Shown piece after piece: positions 1 through 5,491 of a stretch of 5,941 nt of DNA. The stretch spans positions 1 through 5,941 of the forward strand of contig JAKAAZ010000214.1 in NCBI GenBank assembly GCA_021802085.1, written 5' to 3'. This stretch comes from Acidobacteriota bacterium (GTDB lineage: Bacteria > Acidobacteriota > Terriglobia > Terriglobales > Acidobacteriaceae). The notes beneath the pieces are model-generated. The model saw nothing but the letters and a program-made list of their open reading frames with translations. It was not told the DNA's origin and searched no databases. Numbering within the stretch: position 1 is the stretch's first letter; each line of letters opens with the position of its first letter. A program made the position numbers and the translations under genes.

Positions 1-192
1 ACCTCAGCTATACGGCCAAACATGGCACACAACAAGTACCTACATTGGTTACCTTTACATGCGGTCATGGTACTAGCAGGAAGGATGACCACAGCGACAG
101 GAACACCACTCTATCCAACGACAAAACTCCGTCAGTATTCGAGCGGTTGCGAGTTGTGTGTGCTCAAGTCGCATGGAACATCTAGCTTCGTG

Positions 193-270
193 GCGCGAAC
201 TCGGTGCGCATCGGGAAGCAATTCTCCTCAAGCGCAACGTTCGCGCTCCGCGCGAATTTCCCCACATCTC
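193..270. repeat. Dispersed intergenic repeat, copy A (diverged)
   Basis: This stretch aligns in the same orientation with about 3531-3614. The strongest part is an exact 14-base match, GCGCGAATTTCCCC (250-263, matching 3595-3608), followed by CATCTC in both copies with one extra base here. The match continues upstream more loosely, through CTCA, GCAAC, GTTC and CATC-GG blocks with small indels, back to a GCGCGAA at 193-199. The paired inverted ends seen in the second copy are degraded here. Being intergenic both times and structured in the other copy, it looks like a small non-coding repeat family. No family name can be assigned from sequence alone. Confidence 0.5.
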
Positions 271-477
271 ATCTGGACGCGGTCGCCTCCACCTTCCGAA
301 AATGTTTCTGCTTCTCCGGAAATTGACGGTATCATTAGATTTTCTCAGTCAGCGAATCACCCAGAGAATTCCCTCCCCCCGCCCGCTGGTTTCAATAGCC
401 GGATGCGCCAGGCATTGCGGGTTGAGGGATCGCCGCAAGAGCAGTTGCACGCTCCTGTAGTAGTAGATCGAACAAGC

Positions 478-482
478 GAGGT
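478..482 (+). promoter_or_regulatory. Ribosome binding site deciding the GTG start of the phosphorylase
   Basis: GAGGT lies 6 bases before the GTG at 489. No ATG in this frame precedes the GAF domain, and the first internal ATG (codon 34) would cut into it. The Shine-Dalgarno match therefore supports GTG initiation at 489. Confidence 0.65.
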
Positions 483-488
483 ATTCCA

Positions 489-3149
489 GTGACCCAGTCC
501 TACGAATCAACTGACGCCAACCACGTTTTGACTCTGGAGGAAATCACGAACCTCACGGAAGAAGGCGGCAAGCCCGCCGATACCCTCATGAATGTTGTCG
601 CCTTGATCGCGACCCGGTTCAGGACCGACGTCTGCTCCGCCTATTTGCTGGAGCCGGATCGATCGAATCTGGTGCTGGCGGCGACGCTTGGCCTGCACCC
701 GCGATGCATCGGCACATTGCGCATGCCGCTCAACGAGGGCCTGACCGGCCTGGTCGCGGAACAGGTCTTGCCGGTAGCCGTCGAGGAAGTCAAGAATCAT
801 CCCCGCTTCAAGTATTTTGTCGAGTCCGGCGAAGAGGTCTACCACTCCTTTCTCGGTGTGCCTCTCATCGACCGTGGAGTGCTGCAAGGCGTTCTCGTTG
901 TTCAAACAAAGGATCGCCGCATCTTTCGCGAGGACGAGATTCGCATGTTGGTCGAGGCGGCCAGCGAAGTCGCGCCCGTGGTCAGCGAAGCCCGCACGCT
1001 GGATCGCTTCATTGCGCCAGTGCAAGAACGCCTCTGGTCTCTGGCCCGCAATCTCTGGTGGAGTTGGGACCACGACAGCATCAGTCTGTTTCGCGATCTG
1101 GATCCGACACGCTGGCGGCATCTGAATCAAAATCCCATTTCGCTGCTCGGAGAAATTCCGCTCGGAGAAATCGAGCGCCGCGCTGCGGAACTGGCATTGC
1201 ATAGCCGCATTAACTATTGCTATCGCCGCCAGCAGGAGTATCTCCGCGCGGACCGCACCTGGGGAGCGGCCAATGCAGGTGTGCTGCGCCCTCGCCCCGT
1301 CGCCTATTTCTCCGCGGAGTTCGGACTGCATGAGTCCCTGCCGATCTATTCCGGCGGGCTGGGAGTTCTGGCCGGAGACCACATCAAGAGCGCGTCCGAT
1401 CTCGACATTCCGCTGATCGGAATTGGATTGTTCTACGGACAGGGATACTTCCTCCAGCGACTCGACCAAAGCGGATGGCAGCGCGAGGAATACCTGCAAA
1501 CCGACGTCAATCAGCTCCCCATGCAGCCGGCCATTGGCCAAAACGGCGAGTCCATCGTCGTGGAAATTGCCACGCGCACCGGCTTGATCCGCGCCAAGGT
1601 CTGGCGAGTGAAAGTGGGACGCTGCGACCTGCTGCTGCTCGACTCCAACGTGGCCGGCAATGCGCCCGAGGATCTGGAACTCACCTCGCGCCTCTATGGC
1701 GGCGATGGACGCACGCGCATTCGTCAGGAACTGCTGCTCGGGGTCGGCGGCTTTCGCGCGCTGAAGGCGATGGGCATTTCTCCCGGAGTGCTGCACCTGA
1801 ACGAAGGGCACAGCGGCTTCGCGGTCCTGGAGGCGATTCGCAACCGCATGGAGGAAGAGGGCCTGAGCTTCGAGGTTGCCGCGACACAAATTCCGCGCGA
1901 AGTGGTCTTCACCACCCATACTCCCGTGCCGGCCGGTCACGACCGTTTCAACGGCGATTTGATTGAGGAGCACCTGGGTCCGCTGCGCGAACAACTTGGC
2001 ATTTCGCATGAGATGCTGATGAGCTTTGGCCGCGAACACTCGAGTGACCAGCATGAGCAATTCTGCATGACCGTTCTCGGCCTCCAGCTCTCGCGCCGCG
2101 CCAATGCGGTTTCTTCGCTGCATGGCGAGGTGTCGCGCGCGATGTGGAAGAGCCTGTTCCCCGGCAAGGAGGAAGAGGCTGTCCCCATCGGCCACATCAC
2201 GAATGGCGTCCACGTGCCATCGTGGCTGGCGCCGCAAATGTGTCGCCTGTATGATCGCCATCTCGGCGTAGGCTGGCAGGAGCGCAGCGGTTCGGCGCGC
2301 ACCTGGGAGGAGATCGAAAACGTCGACGATGGCGAGCTTTGGGAAACACACCTCAATCTGAAATCGCGGCTGCTCGACTTCGCCCGCCGCCGGGCGCGGG
2401 AGCAGGCGGAACGGCGCGGCGAGTCGCCGGAGACGCTGCGCAATCTTGGCAAAGTACTCTCCCCGGACGCATTGACCATCGGCTTCGCGCGGCGGTTTGC
2501 CACCTACAAACGCGCCAACTTGATCCTTGCCGACATCGAGAAGCTGGCGACCATGGTCAACGATCCCAACCGCCCCGTGCAATTCCTCTTCGCCGGCAAG
2601 GCCCACCCGCATGACGAACCGGGCAAAAGGATGCTGCAGCAGATTGCCGAGATGATGCGCGACTCCAACTTCGCCCACAAGCTCGTCTTCATTGAGGACT
2701 ACGACATCAATGTCGGCCGCTATCTGGTCCAGGGCGTCGATGTCTGGCTCAACAATCCCCGGAGGCCGCTGGAAGCATCCGGCACCAGCGGGCAAAAAGT
2801 TGTGCTCAACGGAGGGCTCAACCTGTCCGTGCTGGATGGCTGGTGGGCAGAGGCATACGACGGCCGCAACGGCTTCGCCATCGGCGCCGGCAGGACCCAC
2901 GCGAACATGGATGTGCATGACAGCCGCGACGGCGCCGACCTCTACCGCGTTCTCCGCGACGAATTGATTCCACTCTTCTATGAGCGTGACCGCGACGGCC
3001 TGCCCCGGGGATGGATCAAGCGCATGAAGCGCACCATTCGCACATTGGGCTGGCGCTTCAACGCCGACCGCATGGTGATGGACTACACGCTGAAGTGCTA
3101 CGTCCCAGCCGCCGGCGGCACCTCCAGCGAAATCAAAACCCTAGCCTAG
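489..3149 (+). CDS. glgP: GAF domain-fused alpha-glucan (glycogen) phosphorylase, GT35 family
   Basis: This 886-residue cytoplasmic enzyme should release glucose-1-phosphate from glycogen or maltodextrin by phosphorolysis, using pyridoxal phosphate (PLP). Residues about 17-165 form a GAF domain of the kind found in PtsP (enzyme I-Ntr), with DVCSAYLLEPD at 47-57 and YHSFLGVPL at 118-126. A DUF3417-type segment follows (LWSLARNLWWSWDHD, 182-196), as in the short Thermotoga/mycobacterial-type phosphorylases. The catalytic body begins near 270 (VAYFSAEFGL, then SGGLG at 288-292). It includes LHLNEGHSGF around 435-444, HTPVPAGHDRF at 477-487, TNGVH at 571-575, RRFATYKR at 668-675 and the PLP-site motif EASGTSGQK with Lys770 as the expected Schiff-base lysine. 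All expected motifs are present, so the enzyme looks active. The start is GTG with an RBS at 478-482. The N-terminal GAF is the unusual part and suggests allosteric control. The catalytic assignment is firm; the effector is unknown. Confidence 0.95.
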   Translation: MTQSYESTDANHVLTLEEITNLTEEGGKPADTLMNVVALIATRFRTDVCSAYLLEPDRSNLVLAATLGLHPRCIGTLRMPLNEGLTGLVAEQVLPVAVEEVKNHPRFKYFVESGEEVYHSFLGVPLIDRGVLQGVLVVQTKDRRIFREDEIRMLVEAASEVAPVVSEARTLDRFIAPVQERLWSLARNLWWSWDHDSISLFRDLDPTRWRHLNQNPISLLGEIPLGEIERRAAELALHSRINYCYRRQQEYLRADRTWGAANAGVLRPRPVAYFSAEFGLHESLPIYSGGLGVLAGDHIKSASDLDIPLIGIGLFYGQGYFLQRLDQSGWQREEYLQTDVNQLPMQPAIGQNGESIVVEIATRTGLIRAKVWRVKVGRCDLLLLDSNVAGNAPEDLELTSRLYGGDGRTRIRQELLLGVGGFRALKAMGISPGVLHLNEGHSGFAVLEAIRNRMEEEGLSFEVAATQIPREVVFTTHTPVPAGHDRFNGDLIEEHLGPLREQLGISHEMLMSFGREHSSDQHEQFCMTVLGLQLSRRANAVSSLHGEVSRAMWKSLFPGKEEEAVPIGHITNGVHVPSWLAPQMCRLYDRHLGVGWQERSGSARTWEEIENVDDGELWETHLNLKSRLLDFARRRAREQAERRGESPETLRNLGKVLSPDALTIGFARRFATYKRANLILADIEKLATMVNDPNRPVQFLFAGKAHPHDEPGKRMLQQIAEMMRDSNFAHKLVFIEDYDINVGRYLVQGVDVWLNNPRRPLEASGTSGQKVVLNGGLNLSVLDGWWAEAYDGRNGFAIGAGRTHANMDVHDSRDGADLYRVLRDELIPLFYERDRDGLPRGWIKRMKRTIRTLGWRFNADRMVMDYTLKCYVPAAGGTSSEIKTLA

Positions 3150-3152
3150 GCT

Positions 3153-3180
3153 GAATCGCCTTCGCCCTACGAAGCCATTC
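3153..3180. terminator. Possible hairpin at a convergent gene junction
   Basis: Just after the phosphorylase stop, CTTCG (3160-3164) and CGAAG (3170-3174) can pair around a five-base loop. They are flanked by GAAT (3153-3156) and ATTC (3177-3180), with a small internal loop between the two stems. No T-tract follows on either strand, and the hairpin overlaps the 3' end of the opposing small gene. It may slow or end transcription from both sides, but it is not a canonical terminator. Confidence 0.25.
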
Positions 3181-3391
3181 GCAGCAGTTCCTGTTCCGCC
3201 CGCAACCAGTCTTGCTCCGCGTATCCATCCTGGCAACCGCGCTCAGCCCAAAACTTCTGCGCAAGCCGCTCGATCTCCTCGCGAGACGGCGCTGGCTTTG
3301 TTATCTTTGTTATCTCAGTCACGTTCTCTTTTTTCTTCGCGGCCTTGCGTGGCTTCGCGGTGGCCTTCGTCTTCTTCCCTGTATCTGTCAT
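3167..3391 (-). CDS. DUF2934 family small protein with Lys/Ala-rich N-terminal tail
   Basis: A 74-residue protein. Residues about 37-72 carry the DUF2934 pattern: REEIERLAQKFWAERG, then a short polar stretch, then DWLRAEQELL (61-70). This short helical domain has no established function and is often seen in acidobacteria and proteobacteria. The N-terminal 35 residues are disordered-looking and very basic, with nine Lys/Arg between residues 6 and 21 interspersed with Ala, Thr and Pro. That resembles the tail of bacterial histone-like proteins and could bind nucleic acid (inference). I chose the ATG at 3391 because GGAGGA (3399-3404, minus strand) sits 7 bases before it. A longer frame from a TTG at 3475 has no comparable RBS. 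The gene converges on the phosphorylase gene, with 17 bases between the stop codons. No signal peptide or membrane segment is visible. Confidence 0.8.
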   Translation of the reverse strand: MTDTGKKTKATAKPRKAAKKKENVTEITKITKPAPSREEIERLAQKFWAERGCQDGYAEQDWLRAEQELLRMAS

Positions 3392-3522
3392 TTCACTTTC
3401 CTCCGTTGGATTCGCCGCCAACGTATGGGGCTTCCCTTCAGCATACGAAAATTCCTGCTTCCCCGCGATACTCAATTCGATTCGAGTACCTTTTTATTCA
3501 ACTTCGCAGCACCACGCTTGCT

Positions 3523-3607
3523 GGGAATTCGCGCGAAGCGCCAACCCGGGACACATCCGGCAAGGAAACCTCAGCGAGCAACATGTTCTGGCTTGCGCGA
3601 ATTTCCC
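3523..3607. repeat. 85-bp intergenic repeat, copy B, with imperfect terminal inverted repeats
   Basis: The left end (3523-3539) reads GGGAATTCGCGCGAAGC. The reverse complement of the right end (3591-3607) reads GGGAAATTCGCGCAAGC. The two 17-base arms match at 16 positions with one compensating gap in each. The interior is about 51 bases and includes CCCGGG. The element has no coding capacity. Its right half is shared with copy A near 209-270. The structure fits a REP/MITE-like non-autonomous element or a large RNA/DNA hairpin. There is no obvious target-site duplication. Confidence 0.5.
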
Positions 3608-3629
3608 CCATCTCGAATTCAAGATGGGG
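3606..3629. repeat. 24-base near-perfect palindrome upstream of the ATPase gene
   Basis: CCCCATCT (3606-3613) is mirrored by AGATGGGG (3622-3629), and the centre holds the palindrome GAATTC (3615-3620). Only the pair 3614/3621 is mismatched. It abuts the right arm of the 85-bp repeat and lies about 90 bases before the ATPase start. It could be part of the repeat family, a hairpin, or a dyad operator. No T-tract follows, so a terminator is unlikely. Confidence 0.5.
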
Positions 3630-3706
3630 CACGCCCAAATTGATCTGATGTTGCGATGCAGGTACGAAGGCTGTCCAAGAATGCTCCCCGTTTAGAATGC
3701 TCTCCA

Positions 3707-3712
3707 TATAAT
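3707..3712 (+). promoter_or_regulatory. Consensus -10 box (TATAAT), probable leaderless promoter of the ATPase gene
   Basis: TATAAT matches the sigma-70 -10 consensus exactly and ends 8 bases before the ATG at 3721, so initiation would be expected at or within a few bases of the ATG. No Shine-Dalgarno-like sequence lies between them. An in-frame TAA at 3709-3711 leaves no upstream start. I see no good -35 at 16-18 bases, which suggests activator dependence or a weak promoter. Promoter and leaderless status are both inferred. Confidence 0.5.
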
Positions 3713-3720
3713 ATGTAGCC

Positions 3721-4818
3721 ATGCTGACTCGGATATACATCGATAATTTCCGCAGCTTCGTCAACTTCGAGTACAGACCGGAGCGAAAGCAACTGCTGCT
3801 TGGACCCAATGGCAGCGGCAAGTCGTCGTTGCTCGACGCGATTCGCTATCTTAAACGGTTTATAGAGGGCGATGAGAATCCATTCACGCAGTCCACTCGC
3901 ACCCGTTGGCAGGACAAACCTCTCCAGGTCGTGGAAATTGAGGCCTTTTTGGATCGCCAGAAATACGAATATCGGGTTGAAATCCGATTTGAACCTGAGA
4001 CGAGACAACCGTCAGTAAATCTAGAAAGTTTAAGGGTCTCTGGTGCAACCGTTTTTGAGTTGGCCAAGGGAGAAATTCGCTTTTTCTCAAATGGCAGCGA
4101 CCAGGCAACGGCCGTACCGCTGGAAACGGTCAGATCTGCCTTGCATCTATCACAATTGAGCAACTCGCACGTCCGCCATTTCGTTGAGTGGATGAAATCT
4201 GTCCATTGCTTCCGGATCGACGAATATCACAACGCGATGAATGAGAGTGCCGATAGCGAGGAAGACCAGCCCGACTACGAACTCGAAAACATCGCTGGTT
4301 GGTACCGCCATTTGGTGGGAGCTTATCCCGATGAAAATCTGAAATTCTTGGGGTCCATGAAGGCAGCGCTCGATGGATTTCAGACTCTGCGGTTTTCGTC
4401 CGAAGAAGATGGCGTGAGAAAACTTCGCGCTGATTTTACGACCTCAACAAAGAAACGAGCGAATTATTCACTGTCCGAACTTTCCGATGGTCAGCGATGC
4501 TTATTGGCCTTATACATGATCCTTCACTTTCTGATAGCCAAGGGGCATACGATATTTATCGATGAACCGGATAACTTCATCTCCTTGCGTGAAATACAGC
4601 CATGGCTCCTGGCGGCGGAGGAAGCGGTCGAAGATCATCATGGACAACTTATCCTTATCTCACATCACCCGGAAATTCTGAATCAATGGGCCATAAGACA
4701 TGGATTGCGTTTTTTTCGAGAGGATAATGGCCACGTCCGGACGGAGAAATTCAAGCCTGATCCTGGCGGAAATCTACGGCCCTCTGAATTGATCGCGCGG
4801 GGATGGGAGGATGAGTAA
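3721..4818 (+). CDS. AAA family (AAA_21/ABC-type) ATPase, likely defence-associated
   Basis: A 365-residue stand-alone ATPase of the SMC/ABC-like AAA_21 type. It starts with LTRIYIDNFRSF (2-13), the usual first strand of these proteins. It has a Walker A GPNGSGKS (28-35), an ABC-like signature LSELSDGQR (251-259), a Walker B TIFIDEPDN (277-285) with catalytic Glu282, and a switch histidine in SHHPE (314-318). All ATPase elements are intact. It lacks the fused C-terminal TOPRIM domain of OLD and GajA proteins; a separate small TOPRIM-like gene overlaps its 3' end by 8 bases, implying translational coupling and a complex. The start is forced by an in-frame stop 10 bases upstream and has no RBS, fitting a leaderless message. 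Codons are less G/C-biased than in the phosphorylase, suggesting later acquisition. The ATPase call is firm; the defence role is inferred. Confidence 0.9.
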   Translation: MLTRIYIDNFRSFVNFEYRPERKQLLLGPNGSGKSSLLDAIRYLKRFIEGDENPFTQSTRTRWQDKPLQVVEIEAFLDRQKYEYRVEIRFEPETRQPSVNLESLRVSGATVFELAKGEIRFFSNGSDQATAVPLETVRSALHLSQLSNSHVRHFVEWMKSVHCFRIDEYHNAMNESADSEEDQPDYELENIAGWYRHLVGAYPDENLKFLGSMKAALDGFQTLRFSSEEDGVRKLRADFTTSTKKRANYSLSELSDGQRCLLALYMILHFLIAKGHTIFIDEPDNFISLREIQPWLLAAEEAVEDHHGQLILISHHPEILNQWAIRHGLRFFREDNGHVRTEKFKPDPGGNLRPSELIARGWEDE

Positions 4819-5362
4819 GCCATCGCAGGTCATCGTGCTTTTGGAAGATGACCATCACAAAATGCTCCTCCTCAGATATCTCAAGATACACGGGCTGGGA
4901 CATGAGATAAGGATTGAGCTTCCCACCAGAGGCAGAGAGAGCGCCGAAGGTTGGGTGCGGAACAGGTTTGCCAAGGAAGTAAGCGCATACCGCCTCCGAC
5001 AACGCAAAGCGAAAACTGCGCTGATCGTGGTAATCGATGCAGACACCCATACGGTCCAAGATAGATGGAAGCAACTCGATCAAGCGTTGAAGGATGCTGA
5101 AAAACCACCCGTCGATGTCGAGCATGAGAAAATTGCGCGGATGGTTCCAAAGCGCAATATCGAGACATGGATTCTTTGTCTAACTAAGCAGACGGTAGAC
5201 GAGAAAACCGATTACAAAAATACGAGGAACGACTGGAATGAGCTGATTCCTCCAGCGGCGGCAACGCTATTTCAATGGACCCGGCAGGAATCCGAACTGC
5301 CAAACCACTGCATCGACTCTTTGCGGACTGGAGTCAAAGAGCTGAATCGCCTTGCACTTTGA
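4811..5362 (+). CDS. Small TOPRIM-like protein paired with the AAA ATPase, uncharacterised
   Basis: A 183-residue protein without signal peptide or membrane segments. A strand ending in an acidic cluster (VIVLLEDDHH, 7-16) is followed by a helix, then a second strand with a DxD motif (ALIVVIDADT, 70-79), then PKRNIETWILCL (113-124) with Glu118. The spacing E12, D76/D78, E118 resembles a TOPRIM metal site and the layout of DUF4276- or RloB-like proteins that accompany ATPases, so a metal-dependent nuclease is the leading idea. This is inferred from motif shape only. The C-terminus (CIDSLRTGVKELNRLAL) looks conserved in type. The ATG at 4811 overlaps the ATPase stop by 8 bases. GGAGG directly abuts the ATG, too close for a normal Shine-Dalgarno, though GGGGA at 4799-4803 is better spaced. 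A regulator or toxin partner of the ATPase is the alternative. Confidence 0.75.
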   Translation: MSKPSQVIVLLEDDHHKMLLLRYLKIHGLGHEIRIELPTRGRESAEGWVRNRFAKEVSAYRLRQRKAKTALIVVIDADTHTVQDRWKQLDQALKDAEKPPVDVEHEKIARMVPKRNIETWILCLTKQTVDEKTDYKNTRNDWNELIPPAAATLFQWTRQESELPNHCIDSLRTGVKELNRLAL

Positions 5363-5491
5363 AGCAACTTCACACTCTAAATATCCAACTGGGAGAATGT
5401 CGATCTTGAGACCTTTCCGGCAAAGAATACATCTCTCGAAAATGACACTATTCGGGACAAGTAGTCGGCCAGCCGGAAACGAAGACGCCCC
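5363..5491. other. Convergent intergenic spacer
   Basis: The spacer lies between the TOPRIM-like gene and the opposing antiporter gene. A small stem (TGAAG/CTTCA around CAA, 5360-5372) overlaps the upstream stop codon but has no T-tract. TTTCCGGC (5414-5421) and GCCGGAAA (5472-5479) are perfect inverted copies 50 bases apart, of unknown meaning. I see no gene and no canonical terminator. Confidence 0.5.

Larger units (their letters stand above)
1..488. other. Upstream non-coding region with no convincing gene
   Basis: These 488 bases precede the phosphorylase gene. The longest open frame on the plus strand (22-492) translates to a Ser/Pro/Arg-rich sequence with no recognisable domain. It lacks the G/C-rich third positions of the neighbouring gene and runs through a repeat copy, so I do not call it. 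A TTGACG at 323-328 resembles a -35 box but has no matching -10 at 16-18 bases. I see no sigma-54 site, tRNA or riboswitch. The phosphorylase promoter must lie here or further upstream, but I cannot place it. The region holds one repeat copy (about 193-270) and a C-rich run around 370-388. Confidence 0.6.
3392..3720. other. Divergent intergenic region carrying repeat and palindromic elements
   Basis: These 329 bases separate the minus-strand DUF2934 gene from the plus-strand ATPase gene and contain no convincing gene. On the left are the DUF2934 Shine-Dalgarno, a 6-base inverted repeat (CGTATG 3422-3427 with CATACG 3442-3447) in that gene's likely leader, and a loose 20-base dyad with TACTC/GAGTA arms (3469-3488). 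The middle holds the repeat element with inverted ends (about 3523-3607) and an adjoining near-palindrome (3606-3629). The right end has a TATAAT (3707-3712) immediately before the ATPase start. Open frames crossing this region on both strands look like chance frames through the repeat. Confidence 0.6.

Noticed and set aside
323..351. TTGACG as the -35 of a phosphorylase promoter
   Set aside because: No hexamer resembling TATAAT lies 16-18 bases downstream.
22..492. Plus-strand open frame of 156 codons whose TGA overlaps the phosphorylase GTG (GTGA)
   Set aside because: The overlap looks like coupling. However, the translation is a low-complexity Ser/Pro/Arg mixture with no domain, third positions show no coding bias, and it runs through repeat copy A.
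507..2918. 803-codon open frame antisense to the phosphorylase
   Set aside because: It is a shadow frame from G/C-rich codons on the other strand, with no recognisable domain. The sense strand encodes a complete conserved enzyme.
3392..3475. N-terminal extension of the DUF2934 protein from a TTG at 3475
   Set aside because: The TTG has no good RBS, whereas GGAGGA sits 7 bases before the ATG at 3391. The extra 28 residues show no domain.
3212..3695. Three overlapping plus-strand frames in the intergenic region
   Set aside because: They are antisense to the DUF2934 gene or read through the repeat. There is no domain or plausible ribosome binding site.
3498..3821. Minus-strand 107-codon open frame across the repeat and the ATPase start
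   Set aside because: It overlaps the ATPase gene antisense and is built largely from the repeat element. There is no domain.
5414..5479. TTTCCGGC/GCCGGAAA inverted repeat as a terminator or insertion end
   Set aside because: The 8-base arms are 50 bases apart, with no T-tract and no element between them. Chance is a sufficient explanation.
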